A stretch of 64,000 nucleotides of DNA. Origin: Primula veris. Lineage: Eukaryota; Streptophyta; Magnoliopsida; Ericales; Primulaceae. The stretch spans positions 14,880,001-14,944,000 of the forward strand of contig OY821751.1 in assembly GCA_963682055.1 (NCBI GenBank), given 5' to 3'. The notes under the pieces are model-generated. The model made no database searches, was not told the origin of the DNA, and saw only the letters and a list, made by a program, of their open reading frames with translations. Made by a program: the position numbers and the translations under genes. This document shows positions 10,608 to 23,280 of the stretch, one piece after another (within the stretch, counting starts at the first letter, position 1; each line of letters starts with the position of its first letter).

Positions 10608-12232
10608 TGTTGGGATTTGGTACTATTTCGAATACCATAATGAAAGGACAATAAATAAAAGAGACAGGAACGCAAAGGAAATAAACAATTTTATTTCTCA
10701 CAATTGGAATATGAATTACAATTCCTGACTCAACAAATAAATAAAACTGCTGGACTGAAATAAAGAAACTGCCGGACTGTTTTAAAGAAACTGCCGGACT
10801 GTTTTAAAGAAACTGCCGGACTGGTTTTACAGAAACTGCCGGACTGGTTTTAACAAACTGCCGGACTGGTTTTAAACAAACTGCCGGACTGGTTTTAAAC
10901 AAAACTGCCGGACTGGTTTTAACAAACTGCCGGACTGGTTTTAAACAAATAAAAAACTACCGGACTGTTTTTTGTAAATACTGGAAATTACAGAACTGAA
11001 AAGTAATAACAGAATCGAAAGACTGAAAGTAAACAGTACTGAAATGTAAATACAGAAAAGAAACAGTACAGGAAAGTAAATTACAGAAATGAAACGGTAC
11101 TGAAATGAAATGGACAGAAAGTAAAAGACTGAAAAATAAATAACAAAAAGTAAAAGAAGAGGCAACTGCTGAGCAGTTTCCCTTAAACAATATTTCCCGA
11201 ACCACCTTTAAAGGTTTCTGGTTTCGGGACTTTGTTCCCAAGGTACAACTTCTATCTCAGAGTGGCTCGTATGGAAACCGGCACCGAACCACAGGTCGAG
11301 CTGTTGGTGGTGCGGTTCTCTCTCACTAAGTGTATGCTTATGCTGTGAGTTGTGTGTCCAAATGAGAGGGGGAGGGCTGCCTTTTATAGGCTCTATAGAA
11401 ACCGCAGCCATAATTGTGGTCATTAATTCCGGGAGTTACACCCACAGAATCCGCTCAATTTAATTCTGAAACCGCAGCATTTAATCTCATTCATTGCTGA
11501 CGTTTCTCTGGCTGGAAACTCTAGGGACTCCTTTTGTATTTTATACAAAACTCCCTATTCGGGTTTGGACCCAAGACCCAAGACCCAAGACCCAAGACCC
11601 GAGACAAACCCCAAACCCCAAGCCCAAGCCCGTGCCCGAGACCCGAGACACGAGCGAGCTGTATTTTATACAAAACTCCCTATTCGGGTTTGGACCCAAG
11701 ACCCAAGACCCAAGACCCAAGACCCAAGACAAATCCCAAGCCCAAGCCCAAGCCCAAGCCCACGCCCATGCCCACGCCCGAGCCCGAGACCCGAGACCCG
11801 AGACCCGAGACCCGAGACCCGAGACACGAGACCCGAGCGAGCGCGCGTGTGTGGTACACACTAATACTCTTAGGTGTATGTGGACATGTTAGTTTAATAA
11901 CTACATGGGTTGGTATGGTATATATATTGTAAGATTAACTCTTAATTTTCCAATATGGGATTATTCTAAATGGTTTTCTCATTAACCATTTCGTTTTTCC
12001 AGATTTTTTTTCCAGATTTGAGCTTCCGATGTACCAACTTTGAAGCCACTTTGTATTCACACCCATTCTCCGAATAGGTCATGTGATATACCGTTACGAA
12101 GCTCGTCATACGGGCTACTCAACCACGTTGAGTATGGTATAAACAACTCAGCGCTGTTACACGAAATAATGACTCGAAGTTGGTCCAGTGACCATTCGGA
12201 AACACCCATGTTTTTCACATGTTTTTCCAACA
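10608..12232 (-). repeat. 5' LTR of minus-strand Copia
   Basis: 1,625 bp, same borders as the LTR at 3700-5396, with the same 20-23 bp array (10745-10970) and CCCAAG/ACCCGAG block (11568-11835). It is 72 bp shorter, mostly from fewer CCCAAAT units. The base pairs just inside the element (10607 downward, minus strand) read ATCTTAAACAATAGC, not a TGG-starting primer site. Confidence 0.95.
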
Positions 12233-12237
12233 TGTTG

Positions 12238-14151
12238 GATGATCACATAAATGGATTATTAACGTCCCAACTAGTGAAAAATAAAATTGTGTAGTTTATT
12301 AAACACAAATTCTTATTTCGCTTACAGTTGATTGAGTTAGTTGCGGGATTATATTAATTGTGTGCTTCTATTCTGTTTGGAGCATCTCGGGTTCTAGTAA
12401 CCTAGCTACACGGTGAATAAATTTACTTTCTTGAATAGTGTTATAATTCGTGTTAGTTGTAATTTAGCTTATTTCGAAAATTCTCTCTCATTTGAAATTG
12501 TCTTAATACTTTTAGATTGGTAGCGTTACTATATTTCTCATTATTGATAGCGTGTTAAATTTGAACTGGTTATTTAACATTTGACTAAAAAGAATTATCT
12601 TTTTCTTGGAAGGACTGCATCACAAGGTTTAAAGGCTAGTTATAGGTATATCTTGTTCTTGGTATCTAATTGGTCATAAAATAGATCGGTTATAAATAAA
12701 AAATATGATTTCCGTTTAAGTTGAGTTTAACTAGAGGTAAATTTGTTTTTCTTTCTTTATATTGTATTGTTAAATGGGTTAACTTTAATCTTGTAGCTTT
12801 ATATAATGCGTTACGTGATGATCCATATCAAGTACTTTTGTGAGAATCTTTTACGAAGTAGCATAAGCTAATTGTGCTAGATTATAGTTGTAACTTATAC
12901 GAAGAATGTATGTCTGAAAGGTGGTGATGATAACAACAATGTATAGGATCATGCAACCGGCAACTACTGTGTTTTATATGTGTACGAGGTGTCGGGTGTC
13001 TTAATGCTTTGAACAGTGTCTCAGTGGTGTATGATTGTTAGTTTAGGAATATAAGATCCATCAGGTTCATTATTATGAGCAGATAAGCTTAAATTTCTTG
13101 TGTTTGGCCATGTAATAGGTGTGGCAATATATCACGTATCTACTTCTTGTGTATCATAGGGATGTAACTTTCTTTAGTACTCACAAATTTTCCTTTCTAT
13201 TCGTTTTCATGGTAATTACTAAACTACTGTGTTCCAAAGTTTGACGTGTGGCGGAGTTAGTAGTTGTGGTGTCGATTTGATTAAAATTAATTTATCTTTC
13301 CATTTCCTTAAAGTATTACAGAAATGTGTTATGTATAGATAAATATACATGTGGATTTTGAAAAGTATAATCATTTGTGAGTTAGTCGGACGTGAAAACT
13401 TTCAGATGAAGAGTTTCCTTAATTTTGATATCACCGGATACATGATTCACCGATTTGCTACCGGTTTTCATGAGTACGATGATATTGTATTGAATTTTTA
13501 AATTTATGGACCAACGTGGTACCGACTAGATACCGGTCTTGGTGAGTATGTTGATATAGTAACAGATTATATTATTATTTATTCATTTAAAAAAGTATAT
13601 ATATTGTGACAACTACTTTTTGTAATTTCACAGCGTAATATTTTGTTGATTTTTATGTTACATGAGAGAGTGTTGCAGGATGTACGTTTATGAGTGTGTA
13701 GATAAGATATGGAAGAATTAATTATGTATATATAGTTGGATATGATAACAAGGTGAACACTTTTGTAATTGTGCTCATTGAGCGGTGGATAAAATCCTAT
13801 CTTAGTAACATACGCACTTTCATCTTATTTTTATCTATAATTGGTGGTTATACTTCAATTTGTGTGGGTAGTGGAGTAAAAATAAAAAAAAATAAAAAAT
13901 GAATTTATTGGTGGTGTTTGTGATCCTGCATAATTTTACGTGATCTATAAGAAACATGTGTAGTAGATATGAAATTTATTTAAAACCACCAAGGGGTGAG
14001 TCGGTATTGCAGCATTAGGATAACGTTATGGTGTGATCATTTTTGTATTTGTATAACCATTGTGTAAATTGTCATCATGCATGTATTTGATTGGTTAGAT
14101 TGATTATGGGGATATCCCTTGTCTTTCGATCTTGTATACATTCCCTTATTA
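12238..14151 (+). other. Leader of gag-only element, right of Copia insertion
   Basis: AT-rich sequence with no coding frame over about 80 codons and no recognised domain or RNA gene. By position it is the continuation of 2677-3694, giving a leader of about 2.9 kb before gag. A host regulatory function cannot be supported. Confidence 0.5.
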
Positions 14152-15460
14152 TGTCTCGATTATGTAGCGATAATATGGCTCGCGAGAGTGTTCCTACTTG
14201 TGGAGATGATCGTGCTAATGGTCGTAATGGTGAATCTGGATGCGTAAGGGATCAGATTAGAGGACATAATAGAGAGGATGCTAATATGGGCGTGGCTTTT
14301 GATAACCATGTGTTTACTCAATTCGTAAAAGTTATGACGGAATTGATATGTCGTATGAATTCTGGTAATTAACAAATTGGTGGCGAAAGAGCAGCAACGG
14401 TTCAAAAACATTTTCAGGGTATGGATGCTCCAATATTTTATGGGGGAACAGAACCATAAATAGCGGAAATGTGGCTTATTGATGTCGATATTATATTTGA
14501 GTCACTGCTGATCATCGACGACAATTTGAAGGTTGCATGTGCAACTCGTTATCTACATGGTGAGGCTTGTCAGTGGTAGAAAAGTGCAAAAGAGTTTTAC
14601 GATATCAATAATTTGAAATAGAGCATTTTCAGTGTGATTTTTCTGAAAGAGTATTTTCCCCAACCAATGCGGGATAATAAACATATTGAGTTTATTCAGC
14701 TGACTCAGGGAAACGTTAGTGTTCGTGAATATCAACTCGAATATCTAAGGTTGTCTAGATATTTTCATGAAATGGTTACTTCTCAAAAGCGTCGGTGCCA
14801 ATGATTTTAACAAGGGTTATTCCCCGAGGTAAAAGACAGAGTAGGAGCATTTATGTGTACTAACTTTCATAAGTTAGTAGCTCATTGTTTGACGATTGAG
14901 GCTTCTTGCGAAGTAAATAAGAATAGTTTGCATTACAAACCTCCGAAGAATCCATGTTATTCTTTGGGCCATATTGCAGTTGATCAGATTCAACCATCAC
15001 GTTTGTATTGTTAGGTGAGAGTAATGGCAGCAGCGACCGTCAAAGACTTAGGGAAGTCAACTCAATTTATGCCTTTAATAGACCATGTTCTACGGCAATA
15101 CCATCCGCTTCATCTGCTACTCGCACTAACAGTTGTCATAAATGCGGTTCTTTAGGCCATAAAATTCGTTGTTGTCCTAAAGTTCAGTGGCATAAGTGTG
15201 GTGAATGTGGTCATAGGTAGGCTCAGTGTACCGTAAGACAACCCAACCCTAATAGTATACTCGCGTCTGTCAAGAAAACTCCAGCTACCTTAGTTATTCC
15301 ATCCAGATCTTATGGTACCCCAAGCACATAAATCCTCAAGATTCGTGGTTTGTTCATGATAGGTTTAGGGATTCTAGCCAGGGTGGTTTTGAAAAATCTA
15401 AGACTTTTTCGGCTAGTGTTTAGGTGTGTTTCACCATTTATCTTCGAAGCGTGTTGATAC
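14152..15460 (+). pseudogene. Gypsy-type gag pseudogene, only coding domain of its element
   Basis: From MSRLCSDNMARESV at 14152 one frame runs to 15014 with several stops (for example at 14370, 14457, 14577, 14619). It contains the Retrotrans_gag signature in order: MDAPIFYGGTEP, EMWLIDVDIIFE, KVACATRYLHGEACQW, EYFPQPMRD, LTQGNVSVREYQLEYLRLSRY. At least two stops fit Trp-to-stop changes (TGG to TAG), the pattern of methylated-C decay. A frameshift then leads to a zinc knuckle (CHKCGSLGHKIRCC) at about 15140, followed by a second, damaged one. No protease, RT or integrase follows before the 3' LTR. Gag would package element RNA; enzymes would have to come from another element. Confidence 0.85.
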
Positions 15461-15542
15461 CTAGATTGAGGTATATTATTCTTAACTTAATCTAATACAT
15501 TAGTTAGAGTTAGTGCATTAAATTTTGAGATGAATTTTTTTT

Positions 15543-15555
15543 AAGTTGCGGAGAA
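15543..15555 (+). other. Polypurine tract of gag-only element
   Basis: AAGTTGCGGAGAA abuts the LTR start TGTAACATCTCGG. It is a weak, interrupted purine run but sits where a PPT must be. Confidence 0.5.
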
Positions 15556-16203
15556 TGTAACATCTCGGAAATTTTGTGTTTATTATTTTATTTTATTTTA
15601 CTTTTTGATTTCATAGTGTCAGTAATTAAAAAGTGATATTAATTTATTGTGTGCATTTGTAGTTTGTGTGAATTATATTTATGTGTGATATAAAATAACT
15701 AGTGTGGAAGTTTTGAGGTGCGATGGTTGTTAAGGAAAATTTATGGACTAGAATAGTTATAAAGTAAAACCTAAAACCTAAAACCTTATTTAACTTATAT
15801 AATTACAGTAAGTATATATATATGTGTGTGTGTGAAGAGAGTTTATGAAACCTTTAAAAAATTATTTATAAAAAAGCCTGAATAGTTTAAAAAATTACAC
15901 ATTAAAGAAAGAGAAGAAATAAAAGAAAACATTTGAAATTTCAAATTTTAAAAGTCGTGTAACTGCCCATATCCGCCCACTACATATTTCCATTCTCTTT
16001 ATTTTAAAACTTTTTATTTATTCTCATCTCTCTCACAGGTACAATTCCATTTTTTATTCTATTTTTCAATTTTAAATGCTTATTAATTTGATTTATTCTT
16101 CAAATTAATATTATGAAGTTGTTATTGTTTATTTTTTTACATATTTTTATAGTTTTGCATAAATTCACGTGTTTCATCACGAATCGTGTGGGCACGTTCG
16201 CTC

Positions 16204-16237
<34 letters not shown>

Positions 16238-17416
16238 GAGAGAGTGTTAACCCAAGGCAGAAGCTACCCAGGCCAGCGACCAGTTCAGAGATCTGTCAGG
16301 CGAGTTCTGTTGGTTTTGTGGTGGATTTTTGGGTTTTTCAGGCAGCGACTCTTTAAATGTTTTTTAGTTCATTTGGTCTCTATTTTTCACAATGAAATAT
16401 ATTTTCTTAACCTACTTGTCGAGATCTACCTACATGTGTAATCTTGCTCCTTTAATTTTCACTTTTATAAAACTTAGTTTTAGGATTTTAATAATAATCC
16501 GAATTTACATCATTAATATTAATCCGTATCTCATTTTAATTATGTTTAGGGACTGTTTGAAGGCGATTAGTGGGCTGTCCAGATCTGGTTGTGACTGTTC
16601 GGTGGGTTTTCGGCTTGAGTTTGAGAGTTTTGACAAACGAGCTCTCGTTTGTTTCGGTAAGGGAGAAGAAATTGATCTGATCGTTAATTGGACAATTTAT
16701 ATATGTTTGTTTTATGGTGTGTATGCTTGGTGTTAAATTATTATTTATAAATTGGTTGTTTAGATGATGCTTATGCGATTTTTTATTATGGTATCAATTT
16801 TATTGTCGTGATTATGTTAATACGTGGGATGTTGGAACTGTAATGTCAGTGCTGGGGTTAAGGTGATGGTTTGGTTAAAGTGGGATGGTAATATTTTTAT
16901 TAGTTGTAACATATGTGAGGCTGTTAGATGGTGGATTTCTATAGTCTAGTGTGTTGTGTTTGTGTGACTATTAGATGGTGGATTCCTACAGTCTAGTGTT
17001 GTGTGTGCGAGACTAGTAGATGGTTTATTTCTGCAGTCTAGTGATTTTTATGTGCATGACTTATAGATGGTGGAGTCCTACAGTCAAGTGAATTTTGTGT
17101 GTTTAATTGTTAGATGGTGGATTCCTATAGTTAAATGTATGGTGGATTCACTCGGGTACTTATTGTAAATTGTGGGTGGTGTTAACTTCAGATATTTTAA
17201 TTATACAAGCCGTTTAATTACTGAGTATTCTGGTAATTATCCTTTTATGTATTTACCTCCTGGTGTTAGTTTTGTGTGTTGACATTATATGTTAGTTCAT
17301 GACTTCTTGTTGTTGTATCTGTTTTGGTAGAGTTGGGTGTGCGTGCTAAGAGTCACGCACCGCTTTTAAAATAAGACTGTTTTGTTACCTCTTTATTTTT
17401 ATTTTTTTTACATTTT
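15556..17416 (+). mobile_element. 3' LTR of gag-only element, first part
   Basis: Starts TGTAACATC, a common start for plant Gypsy LTRs, and is interrupted at 17416 by the Sirevirus at 17422 (TSD GTTAC 17417-17421). The remainder is 25541-26130, giving an LTR of about 2.45 kb. It includes a GT/AT microsatellite at about 16203-16237. At 16915-17140 there are five degenerate repeats around TAGATGGTGGATTCCTACAGTCTAGTG (about 55-70 bp spacing). Open frames inside (16169-16441, 16392-16736) show no domain. Confidence 0.8.
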
Positions 17417-17421
17417 GTTAC

Positions 17422-18544
17422 TGTTGAACCGTATTTTGAAAAATCACATTTTAATGATAAACAAAGTGAATTAACACTAAATATGCTCATTAAGTGTTTC
17501 TAATATATTTTCAAGTGTTGTTGTTTGAAAGGAATTTATCACTTATAAAAATTCATTTTCGGAAACAAAATCGACCAAGTGTAAACACCCACCCGTGGGT
17601 CTTACAGAACCCACCAGTGGGTCAAGTGGACAGAACAAGAAAAGTTTTCTCAGATGCTACCCACCAGTGGGTATGTAGAACCCACCAGTGGGTCAATGTT
17701 CCGGAACCATCAAATATTTCACCCACCAATGGATCAGAAGACACCCACCGGTGGGTCAAATTGCAGATAAAAAAAATAGTTTTTTTGCTTTTTCAAAAAT
17801 GGCTTTAACCATTGGGTAAAGCTCTTAACCACTCCAAATGGTAATGAGATATCCAATAGACATTTTTCGTCTACAAAAACCCCTAAATACCTCTAAAAAA
17901 TATACCAATCAAAAAAACCCAATCCATATAGAAATTCAATACAAGATCAAAGCAAGAAAAGGCTTCATACTACATATTTCTCACTTGTAATCTTATAAAT
18001 TCTTGAGTGTACTCTCATTGTAATTTTATAAACACTTCGAGAATATTTGTGTGTGATCAATACACTTACGATTCAAATTTTAGAGTGAATTATAAACTCA
18101 TTTGTGAGCGAGTGATCGGGTAGAGGCTTTGTAAGCGAGTGTTACTTAAAAGAACTAGGTCTTTTCATTCGGAATACTCATAGAGTGAGGGGGAGGTTAA
18201 TCCGTGGATTAGCTCGTTAGGTTGTAATCTTGGGAAGAAGATTGTAGTGAAAATACCCGGTAAAGATAATTCCGGGGAGAGGACATAGGCGTGTTTGGCG
18301 AACCTCTATACATCATGCATCGACTTCTTTCCCAACTCTTTACTTTACGTATTTTCTTTCATTACTTATTATTGTTAGCGTAAAGTAATTTAGTCGATTA
18401 TTGCTTGCTCTATTTGCATTTACTCTTAGCTTGACGCTAGTTGGGTTGTTATTTGCTTTAGATTTTAATTCCGTAAAAATCATACGTAAAACTTATTCAC
18501 CCCCCCCCCCCCCTCTCTAAGGTTTAGCCACTTACGAGCCAACA
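17422..18544 (+). repeat. 5' LTR of Sirevirus with palindrome cluster in U3
   Basis: 1,123 bp, from TGTTGAACC to GCCAACA. Six copies of the 14-mer ACCCACCNGTGGGT, an inverted repeat, lie at 17587, 17609, 17659, 17680, 17721 (mutated) and 17743. Just before the end is a C-run (about 18499-18513) followed by CTCTCTAAGG. The 3' LTR lacks about 60 bp containing two of the palindromes. Confidence 0.92.
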
Positions 18545-18546
18545 AT

Positions 18547-18558
18547 TGGTATCAGAGC
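18547..18558 (+). other. Primer binding site, tRNA-iMet
   Basis: TGGTATCAGAGC, the canonical plant initiator-Met tRNA complement, two bases after the LTR end. Confidence 0.95.
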
Positions 18559-18583
18559 CTAGCTATTTTGTTTTATATCTGCT

Positions 18584-20313
18584 ATGTCTTCGTACGGAGA
18601 CTCTAAATCAATTACTAGGCCGCCGTTCTTTGACGGAACTAACTACCCTTATTGGAGAGACCTCATGAAGAATTTTCTTTGTGGTTACGAGATAGATCAA
18701 TGGGTTAACCTCATGAAGAATTTTCTTTGTGGTTACAAGATAGATCAATGGGTTAGCATTGGCAAAGGTTATAAAGAGCATAGGTTCAACGAAATGGATA
18801 AACTCGTAGAACAACTCGATATGGAAGAACGTACCGCTTTCTCTCTTAATTGTAGAGCCATGACTTCTATAACTTATTCGCTCTCGCCTAGTGAGGATGA
18901 CAAGTTTTCTGGTTGTGATACCGTTAAGAAAATGTGGGATAAGCTAGTTATTATGCACGAAGGAACTAGTCAAGTTAAGTACTCTAAAATTAGCTTTCTT
19001 ATTCGTGATTACGAACTCTTTAAAGTTGATGATGATAAGTCTATTGCTTCTATGAATACTCATTTTACTAAAATCAATAACGATCTTAAAAGACTTGAAA
19101 AAGTATAATCTAGCAAGGAAATGGTGACAAAGATCCTAAGGAGCCTTCAGAGAAAATGGGAATCAAAAGTGACGGCTATACAAGAAGCCAAGGACATGAA
19201 CACCCTCTCTCTCAACAACCTCATAGGATCCTGAATCATAGATGAATTAGACATGTCAAATCGAAAAAAAGAGGACAACTCAAAAAAGAAGAAAGGCATC
19301 GCTTTCAAAAGCAAAACAAATGACGATAGCGATAATGACTCTTCTAGCGAGGATGATGAAATGGCACTTTCCGCTAAACGATTCAACAAGTTCCTAAGTT
19401 GGAAAAATAAAGGTGGTCTACAATTTCGGAAAAAGGAATACAAGGGAGAGCCATCCAACAAATCCAATAAAAAAGACGAAATCATTTGCTATAAGTGTCA
19501 CAAACCCGTTCACATGCAAAACGAATGTCACTTGAAGAAAAAGGACAAGTTAAAAAAGAAGAAAGAATTTAAGAAGGCATTTGTGGCCGGGAGCGAAGAT
19601 GATAGCTCCGATAGCGACAAAGATGAAGTCGCAAATCTTTGTCTTATGGCTAGAGACGATGAAACCGAGGATGTAAGCTTTCACTCCTCTAACTCTTCTT
19701 TATCTAGTAATGATTGCATTGATATTGATGATGTGTTAGCTTCTTTAGAAAAAGCTAGAGGTAAAAACAAATCGTTTCGAAAAATGTTAATTACTTTACA
19801 AGACGAGCTTGAAAACTTAGTTTTAAAAAACGACTCACTCACCTCTAAAAATGCCGAACTTGCCATGAAAAATGATAAGTTAATAAAGGACCTTAGTTCA
19901 TGTAAACGACGGATAGCGCCGAACTTACTCTTGCTAAGTTCTCTAAAGGAAGTAAAATGTTAAGTAATATATTAGCTTCTCAACATGGTGCTTATGATAA
20001 AACTGGTGTAGGCTACAACCCACTTCTAACGGCAAAACATAAAAATCTATTGACCAAACCAACGGCTAAAAATGAAAATAGACAACCAAGTCACTCTCGT
20101 AAAAATAACTTGCATAAAAATGACTTAGTTTATAATCGTTTTGTTAAACCAAGTGTGCATGTTAAATGTCTTACTTGCAACCGTTGTGATCTCTTTGAAG
20201 ATTATGTCTATATCCTTTATAGATATAAAGTGAATAGAGATGACTTGGTTTGGGTTTCAAAAGGTCGAGACACTAACACTCAAGGACTCAAAAGTGGATT
20301 AAGGTACCATTGA
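18584..20313 (+). pseudogene. gag: Sirevirus gag pseudogene
   Basis: Starts MSSYGDSKSITRPPFFDGTN, the usual gag start with PPFFDGxNYxxW. A perfectly aligned 48-bp tandem duplication (18661-18708 and 18709-18756) repeats LMKNFLCGYEIDQWVN. The frame meets stops at 19106 and about 19234, continues in the same frame from 19253 with a Lys/Asp/Ser-rich segment, and has a CCHC knuckle at 19487-19528 (CYKCHKPVHMQNEC). A coiled-coil-like Leu/Asn/Lys region (LVLKNDSLTSKNAELAMKND) follows. A frameshift near 19960 moves to the frame of 19957-20313. The product would have bound element RNA; the gene is dead. Confidence 0.88.
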
Positions 20314-20334
20314 TCGTTTCGTTTTGTAGGTATG

Positions 20335-23178
20335 CTTGAGGTCAAAAATTAATAAGGACAAGTGGTTCTTGGATAGTGGATGCTCAAGGCATATGACGGG
20401 AGATAAAACGAAATTTACTACTCTTGCACGAAGGCTTTGTGACCTTCGGAGATAATAGCAAGAGTAAAATCATCGGTATTGGTAGTATTTCTAAAACTCT
20501 TAATATTATTATTGACAATGTGTTGCTTGTTGATGGTCTTACACATAACTTGCTTAGTATTAGTCAACTTTACGACTTGGGTCATAAAGTTATTTTTGAA
20601 AAATCGCATTGCATCATTCATTGTATTTCGGATAACAAAACTATTCTCATTGGTCAAAGACAAAATAATGTCTATATGGTTGATTTGAATAGTTTGGTGG
20701 ATAATGAGGTCAAGTGTTGTTACTATCAATGCCAATGGTTGGTTGTGGCATAAAAGACTTGGTCATGCTAGTCTTGATTTACTCGCTAAAATTTCTAGAA
20801 AAGATTTGGTAATAGGTTTACCAAAAGTTTCTTATAAGAAGGACAAAAATTTTCACGCTTGCCAATTAGGCAAACAAACAAAGATTTCTTTTAACTCTAA
20901 AAATATTATTTTTACTACTTGTTGTTTGGAGCTTATTCATATGGATTTAGTTGGTCCTTCCCGGACACTTAGTCTTGGAGGACGTGCATACGCATTGGTC
21001 ATGGTTGAGGATTATAGTCGTTTTACATGGATTTTGTTTTTATCTCATAAGCATCAGTCTTTTAGAGAATTTTCTATACTTTGTAAAAAACTCCAAACAC
21101 GAAAGGGTTATATGATCAAAAGTATCCGAACCAATCATGGTAAGCAATTTAAGAACACACAATTTCAAACTTATTTTGATGATAATGGTATTGATGGCAC
21201 GGACCATGCTTTGCAAAAATAATTTGCCAAAGTATTTTTGGCCCGAAGCCATAAATTCCGCTTGTTATATTTTAAATAGAGCCTTGATAAGGCCGATATT
21301 AAAAAAGACACCTTATGAATTATGGAATGAGCGAACGCCTTATATTGCTCATTTACATGCATTTGATTGTAAATGTTACGTACAAAATAACGGTAAGGAT
21401 AATTTGGAAAAATTCGATGCTAAGTCTGATGAAGGAATTTTCCTTGGATATGCGATATCAAGTAAAGCATATAGAGTATTTAATATGAGAACTCTATTGG
21501 TAGAAGAATCGGTACATGTTTCTTTTGATGAGACTTTACCTAATCTTGATAAACCTTTAACTGTTAATGATATTGTTGATGATATTTTTCATGTTGCATC
21601 TTCTTTTAGTCATGACACACCTAGGGTAGACGTTGAGTCTAGAGTCGAGGAAGTGACTATAGAATTACTTCAAGAGGACATAGAAACTAGTGTGCAAATT
21701 CATGAGGATTCACCTCAAGAATGGCGATTTGCAAACCACCACCCGCAAGAATTAATTATTGGAGATCCGGGTGAGAGAGTGCATACACGTTCTTCTTTGA
21801 GAATTTTAGTTAATCATTCTGCATTTTTGTCTCAATTAGAGCCCAAGAACATTCATGAAGCGGAACTAGATGAGAGTTGGATTTTAGCTATGCATGATGA
21901 ATTAAATCAATTCGAGCGTAGCAAAGTATGGACTTTAGTTCCTACACCTCGTGATAAATCCATTATAGGTACGAAATGGATATTTCGTAATAAGATGGAT
22001 GAATCCGTGGTACTTATTAGAAATAAGGCTAGACTAGTGGCTCAATGGTATAACCAAGAAGAAGGCATCGATTTCGATGAAACTTACGCACCCGTAGCTA
22101 GACTAGAAGCCATTAGGATGTTACTTTCTTATGCTTCTTTTAAATGCTTTAAATTATTTCAAATTATTGTTAATAGTGCATTTTTAAATGGTTTTATAAA
22201 TGAGGAAGTATATGTAAAATAACCACCCGATTTTGAAAATCACGAGTTTCCTGATCATGTTTACAAACTTCAAAAAGCACTTTGTGGTCTAAAACAAGCA
22301 CCCCGGGCTTGGTATGAAAGGCTTAGTAAATTTTTTATTGTAAAAGGTTTTTCTCGTGGTACTTTGGATACTACTCTTTTTATTAAAAAGAAAGGAAAAT
22401 GTATGCTTTTAATTCAATTTATGTGGATGACATTATTTTCGGTGCTACTAATGCTCGCATGTGCGAGGAGTTTTCTAACTGTATCCAAGGTGAATTCAAG
22501 ATGTGCATGATGGGTGAGCTCACATATTTTCTCGGACTTCAAATCAAACAAACAAAGGATGGCATCTTTATGAATCAAGCAAAATACACAAGAGACATGC
22601 TCAATCACTTCAACATGAGCGATGCGAAGCCACTAAGGACTCCTATGAGTCCGGCAACAAAGCTAGACAAGGATGAATCCAGTATTTGCGTGGATCAAAA
22701 GCAATATAGAAGTATGATTGGATCCCTCTTCTACTTAACAGCAAGTAGAACCGACATTATATATAGTGTTTGTTTGTGTGCTAAATATCCATCTTGTCCT
22801 AAAGAATCTCATGTTGTTGCCGTTAAACGTATTTTTAGATATCTTGTAGGTATATGAAATTTAGGATTATTTTACCCACATGATACTTCGTTTGATTTGC
22901 TAGGCTATTTCGATGCCGAATTTGCCGGTTGTCGCTTGGATAGAAAAAGTACTAGTGGCACTTGCCAATTTTTAGGAAATGCATTAGTTTCTTGGCATAG
23001 CAAGAAACAAAATTCGGTTGCACTTTCTACGGGTAGTTGTTGTGCGCAAATTCTTTGGATGCGTAAACAATTGAATGATTTTGAGTTATCGTATGATAAA
23101 GTGCCTATTTTGTGTGATAATACTAGTGCTATTAATACTTCTAAAAATCCTATCCAACACTCTCGTACAATTAGCTAA
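20335..23178 (+). pseudogene. pol: Sirevirus pol pseudogene (PR-IN-RT-RNase H)
   Basis: Protease motif WFLDSGCSRHMTG at about 20362-20400; pre-integrase LWHKRLGHASLDLLAKIS at about 20742; integrase with HMDLVGPSRT at about 20940, where the second catalytic position reads SIRTNHGK (Asn instead of Asp). RT segments follow at about 21960-22230, a stop at about 22219, then LCGLKQAPRAWYERL near 22280. YVDDIIFGATN lies at about 22420, and RNase H (LGYFDAEFAGCRLDRKSTSG) at about 22900-23178. The frame changes at about 20423, 20705, 21225 and 22399. It is recognisable end to end but inactive. Confidence 0.9.
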
Positions 23179-23280
23179 TATTTTTATAAAACCCCTTAAT
23201 AAAGAACTATTTTGCTATATTCGTATAGAGCTCGGAATGTTTGATATATAATACGTATAGTTATATATGTGGTTTGTTAA

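Larger units (their letters stand above)
3700..12232 (-). mobile_element. Full-length Ty1/copia LTR retrotransposon, nearly intact
   Basis: An 8,533-bp element in minus orientation: 5' LTR 10608-12232, gag 9074-10270, pol 5874-9119, polypurine tract 5397-5408, 3' LTR 3700-5396, TSD TGTTG. Domain order is gag-PR-IN-RT-RNase H, which defines Copia; the RT and RNase H wording resembles the Tork group, though the lineage is inferred only. The LTRs are almost identical apart from repeat-number changes, and pol is open over 1,081 codons, so insertion was recent. The one obvious break is a G13 run between gag and pol. No canonical tRNA-iMet primer site follows the 5' LTR. Confidence 0.95.
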
